Assembly: GCA_043736395.1 (NCBI GenBank)
Contig: JAYTCQ010000379.1
Span: forward strand, 1-10,519
DNA from: JAFDVL01 sp043736395
Lineage (GTDB): Bacteria > Acidobacteriota > Blastocatellia > RBC074
Length of the DNA: 10,519 nucleotides
Direction of reading: 5' to 3'
The position numbers were made by a program, and so were the translations under genes. The notes under the pieces are model-generated. The model did no database searches, was not told the origin of the DNA, and worked only from the letters and a program-made list of their open reading frames with translations. Below are positions 1 to 7,126 of this stretch, piece by piece. Every line of letters begins with the position of its first letter. Position 1 is the stretch's first letter.

Positions 1-859
1 TCGTGACTTCCTGACTTGGAGACAAACGCCGAATCATTGCAATTTGTTGCGCTCCGCTACATTTTTCACCTTTCCCGATAGTATCGTTGCAATCACTTCC
101 ATAAAGCAACTTGTCTTGATGCCGATTTAGAAATTCACGGGCGTGTTCTTCATCGCGCGTCATCGCATTCAATCCCGATCCGGCGGACATATCGGCGTAC
201 ATATTCGCGTAATCTGATAACAACCGATCCGTGATTCCTCCGGCAGTAACTTTGTGTTTGGGATATAAATCCGATTGATCAATTTGACTGTCAATATTGT
301 TCCAAAACGTTTGCGCATGTCCGATGAAATTCACCGTCGGAAAATTTGCAAGGATTTTATGGAACCGCGCAAAGTTCATATTATATTTACCATGTTGAAA
401 ATGGAGAAGTACTGGAACACGAAATTCTCTGGCAATTTCCGCCAGCAATTCAATCGAACGGGAATCAGAATCTACGAAATATTTTTGCTCGCCGATGCCG
501 ATGGCTCCCAGCTTCAAATATTTTTCAATAACTTGTTTTGTTTCGGCAATATCAGGCAATTCGTTCGCAAAAAAATAATATTGCTTTGGATATTTTTTGA
601 CGAGTGCAAGACAGGAATCGTTCCCGAAAATATCAGCTTCAAGCCCTAATTTCGAACCTGCGGGAAGCAACACCGTTTTTGAAATCCCCATTGATTTTTG
701 ATGTGCGATGAGAGCTTCATCGGAACGTCCGGCGTAGTGTGTGTGCTGATGAATGTCTATGATTGGCTCTTGGGCAAAGGCTTCTGTGGTGAGAATTGAA
801 GCAGCAGTTGCAGCTGAAGCTCCAGCGATGAACGTCCGACGTGAAATTGAATTTTTCAT
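1..859 (-). CDS. Tat-exported amidohydrolase (amidohydrolase-2 type TIM barrel), 3' end cut by window edge
   Basis: The gene is partial: 286 codons are visible from ATG at 859 down to base 2, with no stop inside the window. The N-terminus is a Tat-type signal, SRRTFI at residues 6-11, followed by an Ala-rich hydrophobic stretch and a likely cleavage after AFA (27-29), so the mature enzyme should be exported folded. The mature part starts with IDIHQHTH, whose H37-x-H39 is the classic metal-binding HxH of the amidohydrolase superfamily. H153 (LLHFQH), H181 (FIGHAQ) and D256 (YGSDCND) fit the remaining metal and catalytic positions of the amidohydrolase-2 family (PF04909), which hydrolyses or decarboxylates small molecules. 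The substrate is unknown. It is the last visible gene of a minus-strand series, 74 nt after the TIM-barrel gene. No clear Shine-Dalgarno sequence precedes it. The fold call is strong and the reaction is open. Confidence 0.85.
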   Translation of the reverse strand, partial: MKNSISRRTFIAGASAATAASILTTEAFAQEPIIDIHQHTHYAGRSDEALIAHQKSMGISKTVLLPAGSKLGLEADIFGNDSCLALVKKYPKQYYFFANELPDIAETKQVIEKYLKLGAIGIGEQKYFVDSDSRSIELLAEIAREFRVPVLLHFQHGKYNMNFARFHKILANFPTVNFIGHAQTFWNNIDSQIDQSDLYPKHKVTAGGITDRLLSDYANMYADMSAGSGLNAMTRDEEHAREFLNRHQDKLLYGSDCNDTIGKGEKCSGAQQIAMIRRLSPSQEVT

Positions 860-873
860 AGTTTCGCTTTCAG

Positions 874-922
874 TAGTCGCGTAGCGACAACCTGAATTTG
901 CCGTGGGGTTTCAACCCACGGT
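874..922. repeat. Double-hairpin palindromic element
   Basis: Two adjacent inverted repeats lie between two minus-strand genes: GTCGC (876-880) with GCGAC (884-888) around a 3-nt loop, and CCGTGGG (901-907) with CCCACGG (915-921) around a 7-nt loop. The compact two-stem layout in a gap between genes looks like a dispersed palindromic (REP-like) element. No second copy lies in this window, so dispersal is inferred. In RNA the second stem could slow or protect the transcript, but no T-run follows it on either strand, so it is not called a terminator. Confidence 0.55.
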
Positions 923-933
923 AGATTTATTTA

Positions 934-1767
934 TTAATGAAATTCTGCCCACATTTTTTCAATCGCTTCCTTGCAAGCCAGAATCGTTTCCAGCTTTCCG
1001 TCAATATGCGGCTCCAACGAAATTGCGCCGGAATATCCAATCATCTTTAAAGCCTTCAAATGCTCCTCCCAGTTCATCATTCCTTCACCCGGAACTACCC
1101 AAGTCGGCATCCCACTCCCGACCGGAGCGTCAAGTTGATCTTTGATGTGTACGTTCGCGATGAACGGAGCGACTTCGTTGAAATCATTGATCGGATCGCG
1201 GCGCAACATCCAGGCATCGTTGCAGGGGTCATAATTTATCTTCAAATTTTCAGCCTTCACGCGACGAATTAATTTTGCCGTCGCAGCTCCGCTGTCAGCA
1301 TAACAAACCGGCTCCGGTTCGATAAATATTTGCAGTTTTTCAGCCGCAGCTTTTTCCGAAATTTCAGTCAACGAATCCAGTACCCAAGCCGGTGGATTTT
1401 CGCCGGAAATTGTATCCGCAATTGCTTCGGTAGCTCCAGGCTTACAGCATCCGAAAATCACGAGTGCAGGCAATTTCCAACGATGCGCGAGTTCGACTGC
1501 GCGAGGAAAAATCTCAGTCAATTCCTTCTGACATTTTTCAGGCGAATCAGCCCATTTGAAAATCCCCGGCGAAAGTGCAGTGATTTCCAAGCCTTCTCCA
1601 TCACGAATTTTTTCAATTTCCTGCAGCTCGGATTCATCGCACAGGGGAGCGCGTCCGGTTTTCAAAAAACGAATTTCATAACGACGGATTCCCGCTTGCA
1701 AACCAATGTTCACGGCTTCACGGAAGTCCCGATTGATTTCGTCTGCGACGATTCCAAGATTGATCAT
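934..1767 (-). CDS. Sugar phosphate isomerase/epimerase-like TIM barrel (xylose-isomerase-like)
   Basis: This is a 277-residue cytoplasmic protein of the AP-endonuclease-2/xylose-isomerase-like TIM-barrel family (PF01261), which includes sugar epimerases, inosose dehydratase and isomerase, and 3-keto-glycoside-cleaving enzymes. The four expected metal ligands are in place and in order: E150 (IFIEPEP), D180 (NYDPCND), H207 (NVHIKD) and E252 (ISLEPH). PGEGMMNW (227-234) is the usual loop before the last strands. I place the start at ATG 1767. An in-frame ATG at 1800 would add 11 residues, but that stretch falls in repeat-like DNA, and MINLGIVADE is a normal first strand for this family. No clear Shine-Dalgarno precedes either start. 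It follows the Gfo/Idh/MocA gene on the same strand, a pairing common in sugar and cyclitol catabolism. The exact substrate is unknown. Confidence 0.85.
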   Translation of the reverse strand: MINLGIVADEINRDFREAVNIGLQAGIRRYEIRFLKTGRAPLCDESELQEIEKIRDGEGLEITALSPGIFKWADSPEKCQKELTEIFPRAVELAHRWKLPALVIFGCCKPGATEAIADTISGENPPAWVLDSLTEISEKAAAEKLQIFIEPEPVCYADSGAATAKLIRRVKAENLKINYDPCNDAWMLRRDPINDFNEVAPFIANVHIKDQLDAPVGSGMPTWVVPGEGMMNWEEHLKALKMIGYSGAISLEPHIDGKLETILACKEAIEKMWAEFH

Positions 1768-1778
1768 ATTTATTAATT

Positions 1779-1926
1779 GACCACGGATTTTGGGGATCAT
1801 GCGGGTTTACGCTGATCTGAAACCACGGAGACCACGGAGCGCACGGAGTTAGGAAATGTCGGAAGAGCGGACAACCTAATCCAGATGGTGGCGCCTTTCT
1901 CCGTGTCCTTCGTGTTCTCCGTGGTT
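1779..1926. repeat. Composite palindromic repeat of the CCACGGA type
   Basis: Most of the 187-nt gap between two minus-strand genes is repeat-like. Arms at 1821-1848 and 1899-1926 form an inverted repeat that matches at 24 of 28 positions, built from CCACGGAG and CACGGAG units, with a 50-nt centre. Next to it, 1779-1788 (GACCACGGAT) is identical to the first ten bases of the arm of the perfect palindrome at 8685, and 1790-1820 reads like a degenerate continuation of the same type. Repeats built from such units are found between genes in many environmental bacteria. The function is unknown. The transcript from the oxidoreductase gene would have to cross it to reach the next gene. Confidence 0.7.
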
Positions 1927-1954
1927 CTTAAAATTCATACCCGCAAAATCCCCG

Positions 1955-3034
1955 TCATCTGCAGTCTATTCCTATCGCTTTACCAGATTTTGCAGATTCA
2001 TACACCGCCTGTACGACACGCAAATCATTCGCACCAGAAGCTATCGAAACAATCGGTTCGCGTCCATCGCGGACAGCTTCTAAAAACATTCGATGTTGAT
2101 TGTAAGGGTTCGTGCAATCACCAAGCGCAGGCGCGATAATTTCCGAAACTTCCTGACGCGCAGCAGTTCCCGGTGCTGCCGTTTTTTCCATTTGCGAATT
2201 TTGGGCGATGCTATTCATGAGCAATGATTTATTGCCAATATACTCCGCCGTACCCAAAGTGCCGTGAATCGAAAGTTGTTCACCCGACGTATTCCAAGCC
2301 ATATCCAACGTCGCCAGTGCGCCATTCGAAAATTCTAAAATCGCGCACGCCATGTCTTCGCCTTCGATGCCCGGACAATGCTGATTTTTCGTCATTGCCA
2401 TGACGCGTACAACTTGAGAATTCATCATCCAGCCGAACAAATGAACATAGTGAACAGCCAATTGAATAAACGCCCCGCCGCCAGTTTGCGCTACGGAGCC
2501 GCGCCAATTTTGCTGACCAGATAAAATTTCTTTCGAAAGCGACAACCCGCCGCGATGCATCAGCCGTGCGTATAGATGCGTGATGTCGCCAAAATATCCG
2601 CCATCAATTTTCTCCTTCAAATCGTTCATCAACGGCTGATCGAAGTAGCTCATATAAAGCCCGCTGATGACGCCGCGTTGCTTTGCGAATTCCGCCGCGT
2701 CCGCAATCGCCTGCGCATCCGCAAGTGTAGCCGCGAGCGGTTTTTGCACGAGTACATGTTTATTCGCAGCTATTGCCGCGACCGCTTGTTCACGATGCAA
2801 ATGATTGGGAGAATTTATAACTACGACATCAACTTCATCACCGAGTACGTCCGCAAAATTCGTAGTCGCACGCGCAGAAGAATTTTCGCCAAGCTGTGCG
2901 ACTGCGTGGATTGCACGATCAAGATTCACGTCCATGCAAACCGCCATCTCAACCCATTCGAGATCACGATAGACCTGTAAATAATGATCAGCGATGCCGC
3001 CGCAGCCAACGAAGGCGATTGAGAGTTTTTTCAT
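1955..3034 (-). CDS. Gfo/Idh/MocA family NAD(P)-dependent oxidoreductase
   Basis: This 359-residue cytoplasmic enzyme has a Rossmann N-domain and the typical Gfo/Idh/MocA C-domain. IAFVGCGGIA (6-15) is the dinucleotide-binding loop, D35 ends the second strand, and NSPNHLH (74-80) is the usual loop before the catalytic helix. HVLVQKPLA carries the family lysine (K98), but the common EKP is QKP here. GGGAFIQLAVHYVHL (185-199) corresponds to the substrate-side motif; the catalytic-type His is present (H195) while the frequent Asp is Gln (Q191). Family members oxidise or reduce a hydroxyl of a sugar, cyclitol or sugar acid. The ATG overlaps the stop of the upstream gene (ATGA, 4 nt) and lacks a clear Shine-Dalgarno, so translation is probably coupled. 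Its neighbours (sulfatase, TIM-barrel isomerases) suggest a role in using a modified sugar. The substrate cannot be told. Confidence 0.9.
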   Translation of the reverse strand: MKKLSIAFVGCGGIADHYLQVYRDLEWVEMAVCMDVNLDRAIHAVAQLGENSSARATTNFADVLGDEVDVVVINSPNHLHREQAVAAIAANKHVLVQKPLAATLADAQAIADAAEFAKQRGVISGLYMSYFDQPLMNDLKEKIDGGYFGDITHLYARLMHRGGLSLSKEILSGQQNWRGSVAQTGGGAFIQLAVHYVHLFGWMMNSQVVRVMAMTKNQHCPGIEGEDMACAILEFSNGALATLDMAWNTSGEQLSIHGTLGTAEYIGNKSLLMNSIAQNSQMEKTAAPGTAARQEVSEIIAPALGDCTNPYNQHRMFLEAVRDGREPIVSIASGANDLRVVQAVYESAKSGKAIGIDCR

Positions 3035-3873
3035 TTCGTGGAAGAATAGTAGGAGATTTTTCGATACTCTTTTAGTGAATGGTTTTGCTTCATATCAGCA
3101 TTAATTACTTGTACATTTCTTTCAGTCCAATTTCCTGTCTTATCAACTTTAAAGTTTGAGTAGATAAATTTTTGGTACAATCGCCCTGTCCACGAAGTCT
3201 CGGCTCGCTCCGTCAAAATTCCATCATCATTAAATTTATAAATTGTACGAGAAGGTTTATCTACATCTTCCGGGAAAGGCTCTTTGTAAAGGCTATTAAT
3301 AATAATGTCACTTTTTTCAACTAGCGGTGGAGCTGAAAAATGCTCAACCGAATGTTCGTGCTGTAATTGTTCTTCAACTATTCTTTGATATTTATCCAAC
3401 AGATATTCAATCGTAAAACTCTTCTTACCAGTCTCGACTGTTCCGTCGAACCAGGTTTCTTCAATTCGATTTTCAGTTTCGAAAATTTTTATTATGGCTT
3501 GTTCTGTAACTTTTTTTGAATAATTTGTATCATCATAATCAAAGCGATGATAAATAGCCGCAGTTTTTATAGAGTTTTGAATGCTAGATACTATTTTTAT
3601 AACGGGAATAGTTTTTTTCTCTGGCGGAGCTGAATAATGAATTTCATCAATTACATTTCCCTGCCGATCATATCGAGTAATAAAGCCGATTGTTTTCCCA
3701 CCTCCCTTTTTTCCCTCGTAAGACTTAATGACAGTCTTCACTCGTCCCTTGATACCAACTGCTTTTGCACTCATGCCGTAATGAGCAAAGCTGTCCGTAG
3801 TGCCTATAAGAAAAATAATTAAACAAAAGATACTCTTCAATGATTTGAATTTTAGTACACTTAAATTATTCAC
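3031..3873 (-). CDS. Secreted protein of unknown function with YD-like motifs
   Basis: I do not recognise a family for this 280-residue protein. The start is GTG at 3873, overlapping the sulfatase stop by 4 nt (GTGA). Its own stop overlaps the oxidoreductase start by 4 nt (ATGA). The N-terminus is a signal peptide: a basic n-region (KFKSLKS), a hydrophobic core (IFCLIIFLIG, 15-24) and probable cleavage after SFA (28-30). The mature chain is polar and looks beta-rich. Three segments resemble single YD/RHS-type strands: RYDRQGNVIDE (67-77), YKFNDDGILTER (212-223) and KVDKTGNWTER (242-252). It has no cysteine outside the signal peptide and no lipobox. Base composition is markedly AT-rich: 13 of 60 bases are G/C at 3481-3540, against 35 of 60 at 2701-2760 in the next gene. 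This suggests a foreign or fast-evolving gene, although its double overlap ties it to the operon. Confidence 0.75.
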   Translation of the reverse strand: MNNLSVLKFKSLKSIFCLIIFLIGTTDSFAHYGMSAKAVGIKGRVKTVIKSYEGKKGGGKTIGFITRYDRQGNVIDEIHYSAPPEKKTIPVIKIVSSIQNSIKTAAIYHRFDYDDTNYSKKVTEQAIIKIFETENRIEETWFDGTVETGKKSFTIEYLLDKYQRIVEEQLQHEHSVEHFSAPPLVEKSDIIINSLYKEPFPEDVDKPSRTIYKFNDDGILTERAETSWTGRLYQKFIYSNFKVDKTGNWTERNVQVINADMKQNHSLKEYRKISYYSSTK

Positions 3874-5300
3874 AGTTTTTCCAGAACCTTGATTGGAAAT
3901 ATTTCCGACTTCTGATGTTGTTCTCGCATTATTTTATAGACCTTTTCCACAATTTTCGGATTTTGCGCCGCAACGTCATTTTTCTCTCCAACATCCACGG
4001 CTAAATTGTAAAGCTCAACCTTCGTATTTCCGAGATGTAAATTTCGGCGCAATCCTTTCCAATCGCCAATCCTTACAGCCTGCTGTCCGCCATAGCCGCC
4101 AAAATCCCAGAACAAAAATTCGTGTTTTTGCTGTTTCCCTTTGCCTAAAAGTGTTGGAGCTAAACTGACTCCATCGGTTTTTTGTGGAGTTTTAATTCCG
4201 ACAATTTCCGTTAACGTTGGCATCACATCATAAAATACGGCGGGCAAATTATTCGTTGTACCTGCTTTAATTTTCCCCGCCCAACGTGCAATGAATGGAA
4301 CGCGCAAACCGCCTTCATACACACTCCCTTTGAAGGCTTTGAAATTTGAAGTTGAATTGAAAAATACATAATCCGTACCGCCCATTCGCCCCGGAGAAAA
4401 TTCAAAATTTTTGCTGACTTCACCGAAGGCTCCACCGTTATCGCTAGTAAAAATTACCAATGTATTTTCATCCAATTTGAGATCTTTAAGTAAGGCGAAC
4501 ACGCGCCCAACCGTACGATCCATCCGCGTCACCATTGCGGCGTAAACTGCTCGCGGATGCGGATGCGGCAAATATCCATTCTTGCCGTCGTACGCTGGAT
4601 CATCAAATTTTCCAACGTATTCCGCGAGCGAATCGTCAGGAACCTGCAACGCCAAATGTGGAATCGTAAATGGCAGGTACGCGAAAAAAGGCTTGTCTTT
4701 ATTGGCTTTGATGAACTCTAAGGCTTCGGCTTCAATCAAATCGTGCGAATATTGTTTACCAGTCAAGCCGCGATCGTTCCCTTCCAGCATAATTTTTTTA
4801 TCATTGCGCCAGAGATGATCGGGATAAAAATTGTGTGCTTCGCGCTGACAATTGTATCCGTAAAATAAATCAAATCCTTGCTTGTTCGGATCGCCTTCAC
4901 TGCCGGGATAGCCGAGTCCCCATTTGCCAAATCCGCCTGTGACATACCCGCGATTTTTGAGAATTTCTGCAATCGTAATTTCATTCGCAGGGATTGGATA
5001 TTGTCCTTCCGGCTTCCATTCTTTGTTGTCACGGATGAACGCGTGTCCGCCATGCTTGCCCGTCATCAACACACATCTCGAAGGTGCACACACGGGAGCA
5101 CCCGCATAAAACTGCGTGAAGCGCATCCCTTCCCGCGCCATTTGATCAAGGTACGGCGTACGGATTTTTGTTTGACCGTAACTCCCCAAATCACCATAGC
5201 CTAAGTCGTCCGCCATGATGAAAATAATGTTGGGTGGACGCTTTTGGGCAGAAGCGGGAATAATCAATAAACATAGCAAAAAGGATCGTATAAATTTCAT
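3870..5300 (-). CDS. Secreted formylglycine-dependent sulfatase (arylsulfatase-type, S1 family)
   Basis: This is a 476-residue sulfatase with a signal peptide (basic KFIR, core SFLLCLLIIP, cleavage after ASA, 16-18), so it acts outside the cytoplasm. The key motif CAPSR at 71-75 provides the cysteine that a maturation enzyme converts to formylglycine. The Ca-binding residues D31-D32 (MADDLGYGD) and D287-N288 (TSDNGG) are present, as are K126 (GKWGLG) and K324 (FKGSVYEGGLRVPF). Two positions deviate from common arylsulfatases: K82 in TGKHGGH instead of Arg, and G128 in GKWGLG instead of the frequent His. The length is normal and the C-terminal subdomain (YNLAVDVGEKND) is complete. AAGGT (5310-5314, minus strand) lies 9 nt before the ATG. 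It removes sulfate esters, probably from a carbohydrate. No glycoside hydrolase is nearby, so the substrate may be a small sulfated sugar. No maturase gene is in the window. Confidence 0.93.
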   Translation of the reverse strand: MKFIRSFLLCLLIIPASAQKRPPNIIFIMADDLGYGDLGSYGQTKIRTPYLDQMAREGMRFTQFYAGAPVCAPSRCVLMTGKHGGHAFIRDNKEWKPEGQYPIPANEITIAEILKNRGYVTGGFGKWGLGYPGSEGDPNKQGFDLFYGYNCQREAHNFYPDHLWRNDKKIMLEGNDRGLTGKQYSHDLIEAEALEFIKANKDKPFFAYLPFTIPHLALQVPDDSLAEYVGKFDDPAYDGKNGYLPHPHPRAVYAAMVTRMDRTVGRVFALLKDLKLDENTLVIFTSDNGGAFGEVSKNFEFSPGRMGGTDYVFFNSTSNFKAFKGSVYEGGLRVPFIARWAGKIKAGTTNNLPAVFYDVMPTLTEIVGIKTPQKTDGVSLAPTLLGKGKQQKHEFLFWDFGGYGGQQAVRIGDWKGLRRNLHLGNTKVELYNLAVDVGEKNDVAAQNPKIVEKVYKIMREQHQKSEIFPIKVLEKL

Positions 5301-5322
5301 CTCAATGTGACCTTCATTTTCC

Positions 5323-6144
5323 CTACGTGAATATTTTTTCGCGAGTCAACGCATTGTACCGCGCAGAAAATCGCTGCGCCATCCATAAACAAACGTCCCA
5401 TAAATCCGCCACAGGTTCCTGCGAATGCGGCAGTGTAGGCATATAATTCGGCGGCCCAAATTCTGGATTAAACGTAAAATTGTCAGCTCCAGCTGCGAGG
5501 CGAACTTTCACCATTTCATCCCACCAGAATTCGTGCAGCGTCAAGTAATCTGCCCATTCTGGCGCACGTGGGTCGTTTACTTGTGCGCTTTGTTCGTGAC
5601 CTACACGACCGTGGACGTGCCGTGTACGTTCAATACAAATTCTCAGATTTTCGGTTTGATCTTCGAGGCGGCTTTCGCAGACATTCAGCCAATGACTGAA
5701 GTCGGCGTTGATGTGAAGTTCGGAAAATTCGCGCAGTAAATTCGCAGTCGTCCACGGCGTAAACATCACGCGGCTGCGATGCGTTTCGTGATTGATCGGG
5801 ATGCCGATGCGTTGTTCGATTTCCAGGGCTTCCGCGAAAAATTCTTTTTGCTGGGCGAAGCTCCAACTGTCTTTGCCGCTGTGCGCGGTGATTTGCATTG
5901 GCTCGAAAAATAATGCTTCCTCGACTTTGTTGCGAAAATCTTCGAGGTGATTTTTACCTTCGGTCAGCACCATCGCGACATAATCAAGATTTAAATTTTT
6001 GCGGAGTTTGAGAAATTCTTTCGCATCACCAATCGGAGCGGTACGTCCTTCGACAGCAGCGTATCCCGCTTCGGCGATGAGTTGCATATTTTCAGGAATG
6101 GTTCCGGTCATTCCCCAGAAACTTTTGACGAGAATTAAATTCAT
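5323..6144 (-). CDS. Second sugar phosphate isomerase/epimerase-like TIM barrel
   Basis: This 273-residue protein has no signal peptide and belongs to the same broad AP-endonuclease-2 superfamily (PF01261) as the gene at 934-1767. The two are not obvious duplicates: their lengths are similar, but the sequence around each motif differs. The metal ligands are E120 (INHETHR), D148 (NADFSHW), H178 (RHVHGRVGHEQ) and E228 (FNPEFGPP). NHETHR, NADFSHW and HGRVGHEQ mark a subfamily often seen in sugar-degradation clusters of environmental bacteria. The ATG at 6144 is the only good start; no Shine-Dalgarno is visible. The stop is 22 nt before the sulfatase start, so the two are almost certainly co-transcribed. 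It is likely a cytoplasmic isomerase, epimerase, dehydratase or lyase acting on a sugar or keto-sugar. The reaction is not readable from sequence. Confidence 0.82.
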   Translation of the reverse strand: MNLILVKSFWGMTGTIPENMQLIAEAGYAAVEGRTAPIGDAKEFLKLRKNLNLDYVAMVLTEGKNHLEDFRNKVEEALFFEPMQITAHSGKDSWSFAQQKEFFAEALEIEQRIGIPINHETHRSRVMFTPWTTANLLREFSELHINADFSHWLNVCESRLEDQTENLRICIERTRHVHGRVGHEQSAQVNDPRAPEWADYLTLHEFWWDEMVKVRLAAGADNFTFNPEFGPPNYMPTLPHSQEPVADLWDVCLWMAQRFSARYNALTREKIFT

Positions 6145-6156
6145 AAGAAGAAACTC

Positions 6157-6226
6157 GACAGGATTGACAGGATTATCAAGATTAAGAACCCTGGTTTGGA
6201 ATCCTGTTCATCTTGTTAATCCTGTC
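6157..6226. repeat. Imperfect palindrome of the GACAGGATT type
   Basis: Arms at 6157-6183 and 6200-6226 are inverted repeats matching at 22 of 27 positions, with a 16-nt centre. The left arm begins with a short tandem (GACAGGATT at 6157-6165, then GACAGGATT at 6167-6175). The element fills most of the 88-nt gap between the oxygenase gene and the TIM-barrel gene. In RNA it would form a long imperfect hairpin, which could protect or split the transcript. There is no T-run after the stem in the minus-strand direction, so it is not called a terminator. Repeats made of such units are known between genes in many bacteria. Confidence 0.7.
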
Positions 6227-6232
6227 AAAAAA

Positions 6233-7087
6233 TCAGCACGAAACATTTTTACCTTCATTGCCCCAGATTTCCATGCGTGCTGCTTTACTGGTTCGCGGCG
6301 TCCCAACAGGGACGTAGTGATATTGCAAAGCCTTGCGCCGCAAACTCGAAAAATTGCTCGGCGTGCCGTGCGGCAAATAACTATCGAAGAGCATGCATCC
6401 TCCCGGCTTCAGCGGTACGGCGACTGCATGGGATTTAAAATCTTTTGATTGATCGTCGCAGAGTTGCCAATCACGAATCATAAAATGAGGATTAATTTCT
6501 TTATCGTGTTTCCCTGGCAGAACGCGCATGCAGCCGTTTTCAACCGTCGCTTCGTCGAGGGCGATCCAGACGCCGACGACTTTTGTTTCGAGCGTCAAAT
6601 CGAAATACGCGTGATCCTGATGCCACGGTTTTTCGCGTCCATTTGGTGGTTTGATTAACGCCATGCTTTGATAGAGTTCGGCTTTGGCTCCGAGGATTTT
6701 TTCGACTACGGCGATGAGTTTGGGATGAAAGGCGATGGTCTCCAAGCGTTCGTCGTAATCTGTAAATTGTCCGATTTTGCGTACGTTATCGAGTTTCTCT
6801 TCGAGCGTTAATTCGTGGAGGCGGTCGCGCACTTTGGAGTGAAACTGAATGATGCTGAAGTCAGGATTTTTCTCGGCGATTAAATCCGATAAACCTTCCA
6901 TAGAAGATTTTACTTCATCCGGCGTGAAGGCATTTTCGATGGAAAGAAATCCTTGCTCGGCATATTGCAGAAGAGCCGCATCGCCGACGTTTTCCAATCC
7001 ATCAATGGATTTCGCCAAAGACGTGAAATCGTAAAGATCAGGTGCATGATCAGGAACTTCTACGTCCCATTCGTAAAGCTTTTCCAT
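6233..7087 (-). CDS. Phytanoyl-CoA dioxygenase (PhyH) family protein
   Basis: This 284-residue cytoplasmic protein of the PhyH family (PF05721) is a non-haem Fe(II)/2-oxoglutarate oxygenase. The iron ligands are visible: H156 and D158 in WHQDHAYFDL, and the distal H240 in YLPHGTPSN. R250/R251 is well placed to bind 2-oxoglutarate. GVWIALDEATVENGCMRVLPGKH (172-194) is the typical core strand and loop. Bacterial members hydroxylate varied small molecules, so the family name says little about the substrate. I use ATG 7087. The frame stays open to a TTG at 7105, but that adds six residues derived from a palindromic repeat. No clear Shine-Dalgarno is present. It lies 32 nt downstream of the transporter gene and 88 nt upstream of the TIM-barrel gene, which suggests a shared transcript. 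Confidence 0.88.
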   Translation of the reverse strand: MEKLYEWDVEVPDHAPDLYDFTSLAKSIDGLENVGDAALLQYAEQGFLSIENAFTPDEVKSSMEGLSDLIAEKNPDFSIIQFHSKVRDRLHELTLEEKLDNVRKIGQFTDYDERLETIAFHPKLIAVVEKILGAKAELYQSMALIKPPNGREKPWHQDHAYFDLTLETKVVGVWIALDEATVENGCMRVLPGKHDKEINPHFMIRDWQLCDDQSKDFKSHAVAVPLKPGGCMLFDSYLPHGTPSNFSSLRRKALQYHYVPVGTPRTSKAARMEIWGNEGKNVSC

Positions 7088-7098
7088 AGAATTTCGGA

Positions 7099-7126
7099 GG
7101 CGCAAACGAGACGTTTACGCTACGCC
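7099..7126. repeat. Short palindromic element overlapping the end of the transporter gene
   Basis: GGCG (7099-7102) pairs with CGCC (7123-7126), and inside it AAACG (7104-7108) pairs with CGTTT (7112-7116) around a 3-nt loop. The element lies in the 32-nt gap between transporter and oxygenase genes and reaches into the transporter gene: the last sense codon (GCG) and the TAG stop at 7120-7122 fall inside it. It looks like a small dispersed repeat that inserted at, and replaced, the original 3' end, but no second copy is in the window. Confidence 0.5.

Noticed and set aside
275..649. Plus-strand 124-codon open frame
   Set aside because: It lies antisense to the Tat-exported amidohydrolase, whose minus-strand frame is continuous and carries the HxH and Asp motifs. 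The plus-strand translation has no recognisable feature.
1330..1776. Plus-strand 148-codon open frame
   Set aside because: It is a shadow of the TIM-barrel gene on the minus strand; its translation is Phe/Arg/Ser-rich with no domain signature.
1821..1926. Possible CRISPR-like repeat array
   Set aside because: The CACGGAG units are short, irregular and arranged as an inverted pair, not as regular direct repeats with unique spacers; no cas gene is present.
6157..6226. Rho-independent terminator between the oxygenase and TIM-barrel genes
   Set aside because: The hairpin is long and imperfect and no T-run follows it in the direction of transcription; it fits a dispersed palindrome better.
5999..6448. 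Plus-strand 149-codon open frame
   Set aside because: It crosses the 3' end of the oxygenase gene, a palindromic gap and the start of a TIM-barrel gene, all of which are explained on the minus strand.
7088..7105. TTG start adding six residues to the PhyH-like protein
   Set aside because: The extra codons come from a palindromic repeat and the family needs none of them; the ATG at 7087 is preferred.
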